Positions 24,277 through 39,200 of a stretch of DNA of 64,000 bases are shown piece after piece. The position numbers and the translations under genes are program-made. The stretch is from Sipunculus nudus. Lineage: Eukaryota; Annelida; Sipuncula; Golfingiida; Sipunculidae. The notes beneath the pieces were generated by a model. The model made no database searches, was not told the DNA's origin, and worked only from the letters and a program-made list of their open reading frames with translations. Where the stretch lies: contig CM049316.1 in NCBI GenBank assembly GCA_026874595.1, positions 1 through 64,000 of the forward strand, read 5' to 3'. Each line of letters opens with the position of its first letter. The first letter of the stretch is position 1.

Positions 24277-27200
24277 GCCATTTAGAGCCTGTTAGAAACG
24301 TCGTTTTCGCCGAAATCAGCTCGGTTTTCGCGTAATACAAGATCGTGTTTTGTGCAAAAAAATGGCCGATTTAAATTGCAAAAGAAGCGTTTTAGAAGCT
24401 TCATTAGGCCATTTAGAGCCTGTTAGAAACGTCGTTTTCGCCGAAATCAGCTCGGTTTTCGCGTAATACAAGATCGTGTTTTGTGCAAAAATGGCCGATT
24501 TAAATTGCGAAAAAGGCGTTTTAGAAGCTTCATTAGGCCATTTAGAGCCTGTTAGAAACGTCGTTTCGCCGAAATCAGCTCGGTTTTCGCGTAATACAAG
24601 ATCGTGTTTTGTGCAAAAATGGCCGATTTAAATTGCGAAAGAAGCCTTTTAGAAGCTTCCTTAGGCCATTTAGAGCCTGTTAGAAACGTCGTTTTCGCCG
24701 AAATCAGCTCGGTTTTCGCGTAATACAAGATCGTAGTTTTGTGCAAAAATGGCCTGATTTAAATTGCGAAAAAGGCGTTTAGGAGCTTCATTAGGCCATT
24801 TAGAGCCTGTTAGAAACGTCGTTTTCGCCGAAATCAGCTCGGTTTTCGCGTAATACAAGATCGTGTTTTGTGCAAAAATGGCCTGTATCTGATGCGAAAG
24901 AAGCCCTAAAGGATCTTCATTACCCGATTTAGAACCAGTTAGAAACGTCGTTTTCGCCGAAATCAGCTCGGTTTTCGCGTAATACAAGATCGTGTTTTGT
25001 GCAAAAATGGCCGATTTAAATTGCGAAAGAAGCGTTTTAGAAGATTCCTTAGGCCATTTAGAGCCTGTTAGAAACGTCGTTTTCGCCGAAATCAGCTCGG
25101 TTTTCGCGTAATACAAGATCGTGTTTTGTGCAAAAATGGCCGATTTAAATTGCAAAAGAAGCGTTTTAGAAGCTTCATTAGGCCATTTAGAGCCTGTTAG
25201 AAACGTCGTTTTCGCCGAAATCAGCTCGGTTTTCGCGTAATACAAGATCGTGTTTTGTGCAAAAATGGCCGATTTAAATTGCGAAAGAGCGTTTTAGAAG
25301 CTTCATTAGGCCATTTAGAGCCTGTTAGAAACGTCGTTTTTTGCCGAAATCAGCTCGGTTTTCGCGTAATACAAGATCGTGTTTTGTGCAAAAATGGCGC
25401 CGATTAAATTGCGAAAAAGGCGTTTTAGGAGCTTCATTAGGCCATTTAGAGCCTGTTAGAAACGTCGTTTTCGCCGAAATCAGCTCGGTTTTCGCGTAAT
25501 ACAAAGATCGTGTTTTGTGCAAAATGGCGATTTAAATTGCAAAAGAAGCGTTTTAGAAGCTCATTAGGCCATTTAGAGCCTGTTAGAAAACGTCGTTTTT
25601 CGCCGAAATCAGCTCGGTTTTCGCGTAATACAAGATCGTGTTTTGTGCAAAATGGCCGATTTAAATTGCGAAAGAAGCCTTTTAGAAGCTTCATTAGGCC
25701 ATTTAGAGCCTGTTAGAAACGTCGTTTTCGCCGAAATCAGCTCGGTTTTCGCGTAATACAAGATCGTGTTTTGTGCAAAAATGGCCGAGTTTAAATTGCG
25801 AAAAAGGCGTTTAGAAGCTTCATTAGGCCATTTAGAGCCTGTTAGAAACGTCGTTTTCGCCGAAATCAGCTCGGTTTTCGCGTAATACAAGATCGTGTTT
25901 TGTGCAAAAATGGCCGATTTAAATTGCGAAAGAAGCCTTTTAGAAGCTTCATTAGGCCATTTAGAGCCTGTTAGAAACGGTCGTTTTCGCCGAAATCAGC
26001 TCGGTTTTCGCGTAATACAAGATCGTGTTTTGTGCAAAAATGGCCGATTTAAATTGCGAAAAAGGCGTTTTAGAAGCTTCATTAGGCCATTTAGAGCCTG
26101 TTAGAAACGTCGTTTTCGCCGAAATCAGCTCGGTTTTCGCGTAATACAAGATCGTGTTTTGTGCAAAAATGGCCGATTTAAATTGCGAAAGAAGCCTTTT
26201 AGAAGCTTCATTAGGCCATTTAGAGCCTGTTAGAAAACGTCGTTTTCGCCGAAATCAGCTCGGTTTTCGCGTAATACAAGATCGTGTTTAGTGCAAAAAA
26301 TGGCCGATTTAAATTGCGAAAAAGGCGTTTTAGAAGCTTCAATTAGGCCATTTAGAGCCTGTTAGAAACGTCGTTTTCGCCGAAATCAGCTCGGTTTTCG
26401 CGTAATACAAGATCGTGTTTTGTGCAAAAATGGCCTGTATCTGATGCGAAAGAAGCCCTAAGGATCTTCATTACCCGATTTAGAACCAGTTAGAAACGTC
26501 GTTTTCGCCGAAATCAGCTCGGTTTTCGCGTAATACAAGATCGTGTTTGTGCAAAAATGGCCGATTTAAATTGCGAAAGAAGCGTTTTAGAAGATTCATT
26601 AGGCCATTTAGAGCCTGTTAGAAACGTCGTTTTCGCCGACATCACTCGGTTTTCGCGTAATACAAGATCGTGTTTTGTGCAAAAATGGCCGATTTAAATT
26701 GCAAAAGAAGCGTTTTAGAAGCTTCATTAGGCCATTTAGAGCCCTGTAGAAACGTCGTTTTCGCCGAAATCAGCTCGGTTTTCGCGTAATACAAGATCGT
26801 GTTTTGTGCAAAAATGGCCGATTTAAATTGCGAAAGAAGCCTTTTAGAAGCTTCATTAGGCCATTTAGAGCCTGTTAGAAACGTCGTTTTCGCCGAAATC
26901 AGCTCGGTTTTCGCGTAATGACAAGATCGTGTTTTGTGCAAAAATGGCCGATTTAAATTGCGAAAAAGGCGTTTTTAGAAGCTTCATTAGGCCATTTAGA
27001 GCCTGTTAGAAACGTCGTTTTCGCCGAAATCAGCTCGGTTTTCGCGTAATACAAGATCGTGTTTTGTGCAAAAATGGCCGATTTAAATTGCGAAAGAAGC
27101 GTTTTAGAAGCTTCATTAGGCCATTTAGAGCCTGTTAGAAACGTCGTTTTTGCCGAAATCAGCTCGGTTTTCGCGTAATACAAGATCGTGTTTGTGCAAA

Positions 27201-30200
27201 AATGGCCGATTTAAATTGCGAAAAAGGCTTTTTAGGAGCTTCATTAGGCCATTTAGAGCCTGTTAGAAACGGTCGTTTCGCCGAAATCAGCTCGGTTTTC
27301 GCGTAATACAAGATCGTGTTTTGTGCAAAAATGGCCGATTTTAAATTGCAAAAGAAGCGTTTTAGAAGCTTCATTAGGCCATTTAGAGCCTGTTAGAAAC
27401 GTCGTTTTCGCCGAAATCAGCTCGGTTTTCGCGTAATACAAGATCGTGTTTTGTGCAAAAATGGCCGATTTAAATTGCGAAAGAAGCCTTTTAGAAGCTT
27501 TCATTAGGCCATTTAGAGCCTGTTAGAAACGTCGTTTTCGCCGAAATCAGCTCGGTTTTCGCGTTAATACAAGATCGTGTTTTGTGCAAAAATGGCCGAT
27601 TTAAATTGCGAAAGAAGCCTTTTAGAAGCTTCATTAGGCCATTTAGAGCCTGTTAGAAACGTCGTTTTCGCCGAAATCAGCTCGGTTTTCGCGTAATACA
27701 AGATCGTGTTTTGTGCAAAAATGGCCGATTTAAATTGCCGAAAAAGGCGTTTTAGAAGCTTCATTAGGCCATTTAGAGCCTGTTAGAAACGTCGTTTTCG
27801 CCGAAATCAGCTCGGTTTTCGCGTAATACAAGATCGTGTTTTGTGCAAAAAATGGCCTGTATCTGATGCGAAAGAAGCCCTAAAGGATCTTCATTACCCG
27901 ATTTAGAACCAGTTAGAAACGTCGTTTTCGCCGAAATCAGCTCGGTTTTCGCGTAATACAAGATCGTGTTTTGTGCAAAAATGGCCGATTTAAATTGCGA
28001 AAGAAGCGTTTTAGAGATTCATTAGGCCATTTAGAGCCTGTTAGAAACGTCGTTTTCGCCGAAATCAGCTCGGTTTTCGCGTAATACAAGATCGTGTTTG
28101 TGCAAAAATGGCCGATTTAAATTGCAAAAGAAGCGTTTTAGAAGCTTCATTAGGCCATTTAGACCTGTTAGAAACGTCGTTTTCGCCGAAATCAGCTCGG
28201 TTTTCGCGTAATACAAGATCGTGTTTTGTGCAAAAATGGCCGATTTAAATTGCGAAAGAAGCCTTTGAGAAGCTTCATTAGGCCATTTAGAGCCTGTTAG
28301 AAACGTCGTTTTCGCCGAAATCAGCTCGGTTTCGCGTAATACAAGATCGTGTTTTGTGCAAAAATGCCGATTTAAATTGCGAAAAAGGCGTTTTAGAAGC
28401 TTCATTAGGCCATTTAGAGCCTGTTAGAAACGTCGTTTTCGCCGAAATCAGCTCGGTTTTCGCGTAATACAAGATCGTGTTTTGTGCAAAAATGGCCGAT
28501 TTAAATTGCGAAAAGAAGCGTTTTAGAAGCTTCATTAGGCCATTTAGAGCCTGTTAGAAACGTCGTTTTTGCCGAAATCAGCTCGGTTTTTCGCGTAATA
28601 CAAGATCGTGTTTTGTGCAAAAATGGCCGATTTAAATTGCGAAAAAGGCGTTTTAGGAGCTTCATTAGGCCATTTAGAGCCTGTTAGAAACGTCGTTTTC
28701 GCCGAAAATCAGCTCGGTTTTCGCGTAATACAAGATCGTGTTTTGTGCAAAAATGGCCGATTTAAATTGCAAATGAAGCGTTTTAGAAGCTTCATTAGGC
28801 CATTTAGAGCCTGTTAGAAACGTCGTTTTCGCCGAATCAGCTCGGTTTTCGCGTAATACAAGATCGTGTTTTGTGCAAAAATGGCCGATTTAAATTGCGA
28901 AAGAAGCCTTTTAGAAGCTTCATTAGGCCATTTAGAGCCTGTTAGAAACGTCGTTTTCGCCGAAATCAGCTCGGTTTTCGCGTAATACAAGATCGTGTTT
29001 TGTGCAAAAATGGCCGATTTAAATTGCGAAAGAAGCCTTTTAGAAGCTTCATTAGGCCATTTAGAGCCTGTTAGAAACGTCGTTTTCGCCGAAATCAGCT
29101 CGGTTTTCGCGTAATACAAGATCGTGTTTTGTGCAAAAATGGCCGATTTAAATTGCGAAAAAGGCGTTTTAGAAGCTTCATTAGGCCATTTAGAGCCTGT
29201 TAGAAACGTCGTTTTCGCCGAAATCAGCTCGGTTTTCGCGTAATACAAGATCGTGTTTTGTGCAAAAATGGCCTGTATCTGATGCGAAAGAAGCCCTAAA
29301 GGATCTTCATTACCCGATTTAGAACCAGTTAGAAACGTCGTTTTCGCCGAAATCAGCTCGGTTTTCGCGTAATACAAGATCGTGTTTTGTGCAAAAATGG
29401 CCGATTTAAATTGCGAAAGAAGCGTTTTAGAAGCTTCATTAGGCCATTTAGAGCCTGTTAGAAACGTCGTTTTCGCCGAAATCAGCTCGGTTTTCGCGTA
29501 ATACAAGATCGTGTTTTGTGCAAAAATGGCCGATTTAAATTGCGAAAGAAGCGTTTTAGAAGCTTCATTAGGCCATTTAGAGCCTGTTAGAAACGTCGTT
29601 TTCGCCGAAATCAGCTCGGTTTTCGCGTAATACAAGATCGTGTTTTGTGCAAAAATGGCCGATTTAAATTGCGAAAAAGGCGTTTTAGAAGCTTCATTAG
29701 GCCATTTAGAGCCTGTTAGAAACGTCGTTTTCGCCGAAATCAGCTCGGTTTTCGCGTAATACAAGATCGTGTTTTGTGCAAAAATGGCCGATTTAAATTG
29801 CGAAAGAAGCGTTTTAGAAGCTTCATTAGGCCATTTAGAGCCTGTTAGAAACGTCGTTTTCGCCGAAATCAGCTCGGTTTTCGCGTAATACAAGATCGTG
29901 TTTTGTGCAAAAATGGCCGATTTAAATTGCGAAAGAAGCGTTTTAGAAGCTTCATTAGGCCATTTAGAGCCTGTTAGAAACGTCGTTTTCGCCGAAATCA
30001 GCTCGGTTTTCGCGTAATACAAGATCGTGTTTTGTGCAAAAATGGCCGATTTAAATTGCGAAAAAGGCGTTTTAGAAGCTTCATTAGGCCATTTAGAGCC
30101 TGTTAGAAACGTCGTTTTCGCCGAAATCAGCTCGGTTTTCGCGTAATACAAGATCGTGTTTTGTGCAAAAATGGCCGATTTAAATTGCGAAAGAAGCGTT

Positions 30201-33200
30201 TTAGAAGCTTCATTAGGCCATTTAGAGCCTGTTAGAAACGTCGTTTTCGCCGAAATCAGCTCGGTTTTCGCGTAATACAAGATCGTGTTTTGTGCAAAAA
30301 TGGCCGATTTAAATTGCGAAAGAAGCGTTTTAAAAGCTTCATTAGGCCATTTAGAGCCTGTTAGAAACGTCGTTTTCGCCGAAATCAGCTCGGTTTTCGC
30401 GTAATACAAGATCGTGTTTTGTGCAAAAATGGCCGATTTAAATTGCAAAAGAAGCGTTTTAGAAGCTTCATTAGGCCATTTAGAGCCTGTTAGAAACGTC
30501 GTTTTCGCCGAAATCAGCTCGGTTTTCGCGTAATACAAGATCGTGTTTTGTGCAAAAATGGCCGATTTAAATTGCGAAAGAAGCCTTTTAGAAGCTTCAT
30601 TAGGCCATTTAGAGCCTGTTAGAAACGTCGTTTTCGCCGAAATCAGCTCGGTTTTCGCGTAATACAAGATCGTGTTTTGTGCAAAAATGGCCGATTTAAA
30701 TTGCGAAAAAGGCGTTTTAGGAGCTTCATTAGGCCATTTAGAGCCTGTTAGAAACGTCGTTTTCGCCGAAATCAGCTCGGTTTTCGCGTAATACAAGATC
30801 GTGTTTTGTGCAAAAATGGCCTGTATCTGATGCGAAAGAAGCCCTAAAGGATCTTCATTACCCGATTTAGAACCAGTTAGAAACGTCGTTTTCGCCGAAA
30901 TCAGCTCGGTTTTCGCGTAATACAAGATCGTGTTTTGTGCAAAAATGGCCGATTTAAATTGCGAAAGAAGCGTTTTAGAAGATTCATTAGGCCATTTAGA
31001 GCCTGTTAGAAACGTCGTTTTCGCCGAAATCAGCTCGGTTTTCGCGTAATACAAGATCGTGTTTTGTGCAAAAATGGCCGATTTAAATTGCAAAAGAAGC
31101 GTTTTAGAAGCTTCATTAGGCCATTTAGAGCCTGTTAGAAACGTCGTTTTCGCCGAAATCAGCTCGGTTTTCGCGTAATACAAGATCGTGTTTTGTGCAA
31201 AAATGGCCGATTTAAATTGCGAAAGAAGCGTTTTAGAAGCTTCATTAGGCCATTTAGAGCCTGTTAGAAACGTCGTTTTTGCCGAAATCAGCTCGGTTTT
31301 CGCGTAATACAAGATCGTGTTTTGTGCAAAAATGGCCGATTTAAATTGCGAAAAAGGCGTTTTAGGAGCTTCATTAGGCCATTTAGAGCCTGTTAGAAAC
31401 GTCGTTTTCGCCGAAATCAGCTCGGTTTTCGCGTAATACAAGATCGTGTTTTGTGCAAAAATGGCCGATTTAAATTGCAAAAGAAGCGTTTTAGAAGCTT
31501 CATTAGGCCATTTAGAGCCTGTTAGAAACGTCGTTTTCGCCGAAATCAGCTCGGTTTTCGCGTAATACAAGATCGTGTTTTGTGCAAAAATGGCCGATTT
31601 AAATTGCGAAAGAAGCCTTTTAGAAGCTTCATTAGGCCATTTAGAGCCTGTTAGAAACGTCGTTTTCGCCGAAATCAGCTCGGTTTTCGCGTAATACAAG
31701 ATCGTGTTTTGTGCAAAAATGGCCGATTTAAATTGCGAAAAAGGCGTTTTAGAAGCTTCATTAGGCCATTTAGAGCCTGTTAGAAACGTCGTTTTCGCCG
31801 AAATCAGCTCGGTTTTCGCGTAATACAAGATCGTGTTTTGTGCAAAAATGGCCGATTTAAATTGCGAAAGAAGCCTTTTAGAAGCTTCATTAGGCCATTT
31901 AGAGCCTGTTAGAAACGTCGTTTTCGCCGAAATCAGCTCGGTTTTCGCGTAATACAAGATCGTGTTTTGTGCAAAAATGGCCGATTTAAATTGCGAAAAA
32001 GGCGTTTTAGAAGCTTCATTAGGCCATTTAGAGCCTGTTAGAAACGTCGTTTTCGCCGAAATCAGCTCGGTTTTCGCGTAATACAAGATCGTGTTTTGTG
32101 CAAAAATGGCCGATTTAAATTGCGAAAGAAGCCTTTTAGAAGCTTCATTAGGCCATTTAGAGCCTGTTAGAAACGTCGTTTTCGCCGAAATCAGCTCGGT
32201 TTTCGCGTAATACAAGATCGTGTTTTGTGCAAAAATGGCCGATTTAAATTGCGAAAAAGGCGTTTTAGAAGCTTCATTAGGCCATTTAGAGCCTGTTAGA
32301 AACGTCGTTTTCGCCGAAATCAGCTCGGTTTTCGCGTAATACAAGATCGTGTTTTGTGCAAAAATGGCCTGTATCTGATGCGAAAGAAGCCCTAAAGGAT
32401 CTTCATTACCCGATTTAGAACCAGTTAGAAACGTCGTTTTCGCCGAAATCAGCTCGGTTTTCGCGTAATACAAGATGGTGTTTTGTGCAAAAATGGCCGA
32501 TTTAAATTGCGAAAAAGGCGTTTTAGGAGCTTCATTAGGCCATTTAGAGCCTGTTAGAAACGTCGTTTTCGCCGAAATCGGCTCGGTTTTCGCGTAATAC
32601 AAGATCGTGTTTTGTGCAAAAATGGCCGATTTAAATTGCAAAAGAAGCGTTTTAGAAGCTTCATTAGGCCATTTAGAGCCTGTTAGAAACGTCGTTTTCG
32701 CCGAAATCAGCTCGGTTTTCGCGTAATACAAGATCGTGTTTTGTGCAAAAATGGCCGATTTAAATTGCGAAAAAGGCGTTTTAGAAGCTTCATTAGGCCA
32801 TTTAGAGCCTGTTAGAAACGTCGTTTTCGCCGAAATCAGCTCGGTTTTCGCGTAATACAAGATCGTGTTTTGTGCAAAAATGGCCGATTTAAATTGCGAA
32901 AGAAGCCTTTTAGAAGCTTCATTAGGCCATTTAGAGCCTGTTAGAAACGTCGTTTTCGCCGAAATCAGCTCGGTTTTCGCGTAATACAAGATCGTGTTTT
33001 GTGCAAAAATGGCCGATTTAAATTGCGAAAAAGGCGTTTTAGAAGCTTCATTAGGCCATTTAGAGCCTGTTAGAAACGTCGTTTTCGCCGAAATCAGCTC
33101 GGTTTTCGCGTAATACAAGATCGTGTTTTGTGCAAAAATGGCCGATTTAAATTGCGAAAGAAGCGTTTTAGAAGCTTCATTAGGCCATTTAGAGCCTGTT

Positions 33201-36200
33201 AGAAACGTCGTTTTCGCCGAAATCAGCTCGGTTTTCGCGTAATACAAGATCGTGTTTTGTGCAAAAATGGCCGATTTAAATTGCGAAAGAAGCGTTTTAG
33301 AAGCTTCATTAGGCCATTTAGAGCCTGTTAGAAACGTCGTTTTCGCCGAAATCAGCTCGGTTTTCGCGTAATACAAGATCGTGTTTTGTGCAAAAATGGC
33401 CGATTTAAATTGCGAAAAAGGCGTTTTAGAAGCTTCATTAGGCCATTTAGAGCCTGTTAGAAACGTCGTTTTCGCCGAAATCAGCTCGGTTTTCGCGTAA
33501 TACAAGATCGTGTTTTGTGCAAAAATGGCCGATTTAAATTGCGAAAGAAGCGTTTTAGAAGCTTCATTAGGCCATTTAGAGCCTGTTAGAAACGTCGTTT
33601 TTGCCGAAATCAGCTCGGTTTTCGCGTAATACAAGATCGTGTTTTGTGCAAAAATGGCCGATTTAAATTGCGAAAAAGGCGTTTTAGGAGCTTCATTAGG
33701 CCATTTAGAGCCTGTTAGAAACGTCGTTTTCGCCGAAATCAGCTCGGTTTTCGCGTAATACAAGATCGTGTTTTGTGCAAAAATGGCCGATTTAAATTGC
33801 AAAAGAAGCGTTTTAGAAGCTTCATTAGGCCATTTAGAGCCTGTTAGAAACGTCGTTTTCGCCGAAATCAGCTCGGTTTTCGCGTAATACAAGATCGTGT
33901 TTTGTGCAAAAATGGCCGATTTAAATTGCGAAAAAGGCGTTTTAGAAGCTTCATTAGGCCATTTAGAGCCTGTTAGAAACGTCGTTTTCGCCGAAATCAG
34001 CTCGGTTTTCGCGTAATACAAGATCGTGTTTTGTGCAAAAATGGCCGATTTAAATTGCGAAAGAAGCCTTTTAGAAGCTTCATTAGGCCATTTAGAGCCT
34101 GTTAGAAACGTCGTTTTCGCCGAAATCAGCTCGGTTTTCGCGTAATACAAGATCGTGTTTTGTGCAAAAATGGCCGATTTAAATTGCGAAAAAGGCGTTT
34201 TAGAAGCTTCATTAGGCCATTTAGAGCCTGTTAGAAACGTCGTTTTCGCCGAAATCAGCTCGGTTTTCGCGTAATACAAGATCGTGTTTTGTGCAAAAAT
34301 GGCCTGTATCTGATGCGAAAGAAGCCCTAAAGGATCTTCATTACCCGATTTAGAACCAGTTAGAAACGTCGTTTTCGCCGAAATCAGCTCGGTTTTCGCG
34401 TAATACAAGATCGTGTTTTGTGCAAAAATGGCCGATTTAAATTGCGAAAGAAGCGTTTTAGAAGATTCATTAGGCCATTTAGAGCCTGTTAGAAACGTCG
34501 TTTTCGCCGAAATCAGCTCGGTTTTCGCGTAATACAAGATCGTGTTTTGTGCAAAAATGGCCGATTTAAATTGCAAAAGAAGCGTTTTAGAAGCTTCATT
34601 AGGCCATTTAGAGCCTGTTAGAAACGTCGTTTTCGCCGAAATCAGCTCGGTTTTCGCGTAATACAAGATCGTGTTTTGTGCAAAAATGGCCGATTTAAAT
34701 TGCGAAAGAAGCCTTTTAGAAGCTTCATTAGGCCATTTAGAGCCTGTTAGAAACGTCGTTTTCGCCGAAATCAGCTCGGTTTTCGCGTAATACAAGATCG
34801 TGTTTTGTGCAAAAATGGCCGATTTAAATTGCGAAAAAGGCGTTTTAGAAGCTTCATTAGGCCATTTAGAGCCTGTTAGAAACGTCGTTTTCGCCGAAAT
34901 CAGCTCGGTTTTCGCGTAATACAAGATCGTGTTTTGTGCAAAAATGGCCGATTTAAATTGCGAAAGAAGCGTTTTAGAAGCTTCATTAGGCCATTTAGAG
35001 CCTGTTAGAAACGTCGTTTTTGCCGAAATCAGCTCGGTTTTCGCGTAATACAAGATCGTGTTTTGTGCAAAAATGGCCGATTTAAATTGCGAAAAAGGCG
35101 TTTTAGGAGCTTCATTAGGCCATTTAGAGCCTGTTAGAAACGTCGTTTTCGCCGAAATCAGCTCGGTTTTCGCGTAATACAAGATCGTGTTTTGTGCAAA
35201 AATGGCCGATTTAAATTGCAAAAGAAGCGTTTTAGAAGCTTCATTAGGCCATTTAGAGCCTGTTAGAAACGTCGTTTTCGCCGAAATCAGCTCGGTTTTC
35301 GCGTAATACAAGATCGTGTTTTGTGCAAAAATGGCCGATTTAAATTGCGAAAGAAGCCTTTTAGAAGCTTCATTAGGCCATTTAGAGCCTGTTAGAAACG
35401 TCGTTTTCGCCGAAATCAGCTCGGTTTTCGCGTAATACAAGATCGTGTTTTGTGCAAAAATGGCCGATTTAAATTGCGAAAGAAGCCTTTTAGAAGCTTC
35501 ATTAGGCCATTTAGAGCCTGTTAGAAACGTCGTTTTCGCCGAAATCAGCTCGGTTTTCGCGTAATACAAGATCGTGTTTTGTGCAAAAATGGCCGATTTA
35601 AATTGCGAAAAAGGCGTTTTAGAAGCTTCATTAGGCCATTTAGAGCCTGTTAGAAACGTCGTTTTCGCCGAAATCAGCTCGGTTTTCGCGTAATACAAGA
35701 TCGTGTTTTGTGCAAAAATGGCCTGTATCTGATGCGAAAGAAGCCCTAAAGGATCTTCATTACCCGATTTAGAACCAGTTAGAAACGTCGTTTTCGCCGA
35801 AATCAGCTCGGTTTTCGCGTAATACAAGATCGTGTTTTGTGCAAAAATGGCCGATTTAAATTGCGAAAGAAGCGTTTTAGAAGCTTCATTAGGCCATTTA
35901 GAGCCTGTTAGAAACGTCGTTTTCGCCGAAATCAGCTCGGTTTTCGCGTAATACAAGATCGTGTTTTGTGCAAAAATGGCCGATTTAAATTGCGAAAGAA
36001 GCGTTTTAGAAGCTTCATTAGGCCATTTAGAGCCTGTTAGAAACGTCGTTTTCGCCGAAATCAGCTCGGTTTTCGCGTAATACAAGATCGTGTTTTGTGC
36101 AAAAATGGCCGATTTAAATTGCGAAAAAGGCGTTTTAGAAGCTTCATTAGGCCATTTAGAGCCTGTTAGAAACGTCGTTTTCGCCGAAATCAGCTCGGTT

Positions 36201-39200
36201 TTCGCGTAATACAAGATCGTGTTTTGTGCAAAAATGGCCGATTTAAATTGCGAAAGAAGCGTTTTAGAAGCTTCATTAGGCCATTTAGAGCCTGTTAGAA
36301 ACGTCGTTTTCGCCGAAATCAGCTCGGTTTTCGCGTAATACAAGATCGTGTTTTGTGCAAAAATGGCCGATTTAAATTGCGAAAGAAGCGTTTTAGAAGC
36401 TTCATTAGGCCATTTAGAGCCTGTTAGAAACGTCGTTTTCGCCGAAATCAGCTCGGTTTTCGCGTAATACAAGATCGTGTTTTGTGCAAAAATGGCCGAT
36501 TTAAATTGCGAAAAAGGCGTTTTAGAAGCTTCATTAGGCCATTTAGAGCCTGTTAGAAACGTCGTTTTCGCCGAAATCAGCTCGGTTTTCGCGTAATACA
36601 AGATCGTGTTTTGTGCAAAAATGGCCGATTTAAATTGCGAAAGAAGCGTTTTAGAAGCTTCATTAGGCCATTTAGAGCCTGTTAGAAACGTCGTTTTCGC
36701 CGAAATCAGCTCGGTTTTCGCGTAATACAAGATCGTGTTTTGTGCAAAAATGGCCGATTTAAATTGCGAAAGAAGCGTTTTAAAAGCTTCATTAGGCCAT
36801 TTAGAGCCTGTTAGAAACGTCGTTTTCGCCGAAATCAGCTCGGTTTTCGCGTAATACAAGATCGTGTTTTGTGCAAAAATGGCCGATTTAAATTGCAAAA
36901 GAAGCGTTTTAGAAGCTTCATTAGGCCATTTAGAGCCTGTTAGAAACGTCGTTTTCGCCGAAATCAGCTCGGTTTTCGCGTAATACAAGATCGTGTTTTG
37001 TGCAAAAATGGCCGATTTAAATTGCGAAAAAGGCGTTTTAGAAGCTTCATTAGGCCATTTAGAGCCTGTTAGAAACGTCGTTTTCGCCGAAATCAGCTCG
37101 GTTTTCGCGTAATACAAGATCGTGTTTTGTGCAAAAATGGCCGATTTAAATTGCGAAAGAAGCCTTTTAGAAGCTTCATTAGGCCATTTAGAGCCTGTTA
37201 GAAACGTCGTTTTCGCCGAAATCAGCTCGGTTTTCGCGTAATACAAGATCGTGTTTTGTGCAAAAATGGCCGATTTAAATTGCGAAAAAGGCGTTTTAGG
37301 AGCTTCATTAGGCCATTTAGAGCCTGTTAGAAACGTCGTTTTCGCCGAAATCAGCTCGGTTTTCGCGTAATACAAGATCGTGTTTTGTGCAAAAATGGCC
37401 TGTATCTGATGCGAAAGAAGCCCTAAAGGATCTTCATTACCCGATTTAGAACCAGTTAGAAACGTCGTTTTCGCCGAAATCAGCTCGGTTTTCGCGTAAT
37501 ACAAGATCGTGTTTTGTGCAAAAATGGCCGATTTAAATTGCGAAAGAAGCGTTTTAGAAGATTCATTAGGCCATTTAGAGCCTGTTAGAAACGTCGTTTT
37601 CGCCGAAATCAGCTCGGTTTTCGCGTAATACAAGATCGTGTTTTGTGCAAAAATGGCCGATTTAAATTGCAAAAGAAGCGTTTTAGAAGCTTCATTAGGC
37701 CATTTAGAGCCTGTTAGAAACGTCGTTTTCGCCGAAATCAGCTCGGTTTTCGCGTAATACAAGATCGTGTTTTGTGCAAAAATGGCCGATTTAAATTGCG
37801 AAAAAGGCGTTTTAGGAGCTTCATTAGGCCATTTAGAGCCTGTTAGAAACGTCGTTTTCGCCGAAATCAGCTCGGTTTTCGCGTAATACAAGATCGTGTT
37901 TTGTGCAAAAATGGCCGATTTAAATTGCGAAAGAAGCCTTTTAGAAGCTTCATTAGGCCATTTAGAGCCTGTTAGAAACGTCGTTTTCGCCGAAATCAGC
38001 TCGGTTTTCGCGTAATACAAGATCGTGTTTTGTGCAAAAATGGCCGATTTAAATTGCGAAAAAGGCGTTTTAGAAGCTTCATTAGGCCATTTAGAGCCTG
38101 TTAGAAACGTCGTTTTCGCCGAAATCAGCTCGGTTTTCGCGTAATACAAGATCGTGTTTTGTGCAAAAATGGCCGATTTAAATTGCGAAAGAAGCCTTTT
38201 AGAAGCTTCATTAGGCCATTTAGAGCCTGTTAGAAACGTCGTTTTCGCCGAAATCAGCTCGGTTTTCGCGTAATACAAGATCGTGTTTTGTGCAAAAATG
38301 GCCGATTTAAATTGCGAAAAAGGCGTTTTAGAAGCTTCATTAGGCCATTTAGAGCCTGTTAGAAACGTCGTTTTCGCCGAAATCAGCTCGGTTTTCGCGT
38401 AATACAAGATCGTGTTTTGTGCAAAAATGGCCGATTTAAATTGCGAAAGAAGCCTTTTAGAAGCTTCATTAGGCCATTTAGAGCCTGTTAGAAACGTCGT
38501 TTTCGCCGAAATCAGCTCGGTTTTCGCGTAATACAAGATCGTGTTTTGTGCAAAAATGGCCGATTTAAATTGCGAAAAAGGCGTTTTAGAAGCTTCATTA
38601 GGCCATTTAGAGCCTGTTAGAAACGTCGTTTTCGCCGAAATCAGCTCGGTTTTCGCGTAATACAAGATCGTGTTTTGTGCAAAAATGGCCTGTATCTGAT
38701 GCGAAAGAAGCCCTAAAGGATCTTCATTACCCGATTTAGAACCAGTTAGAAACGTCGTTTTCGCCGAAATCAGCTCGGTTTTCGCGTAATACAAGATCGT
38801 GTTTTGTGCAAAAATGGCCGATTTAAATTGCGAAAGAAGCGTTTTAGAAGATTCATTAGGCCATTTAGAGCCTGTTAGAAACGTCGTTTTCGCCGAAATC
38901 AGCTCGGTTTTCGCGTAATACAAGATCGTGTTTTGTGCAAAAATGGCCGATTTAAATTGCGAAAGAAGCGTTTTAGAAGCTTCATTAGGCCATTTAGAGC
39001 CTGTTAGAAACGTCGTTTTCGCCGAAATCAGCTCGGTTTTCGCGTAATACAAGATCGTGTTTTGTGCAAAAATGGCCGATTTAAATTGCGAAAGAAGCGT
39101 TTTAGAAGCTTCATTAGGCCATTTAGAGCCTGTTAGAAACGTCGTTTTCGCCGAAATCAGCTCGGTTTTCGCGTAATACAAGATCGTGTTTTGTGCAAAA

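Noticed and set aside
23760-24340. ORFs made mostly of X
   Set aside because: They are translations of the N gap.
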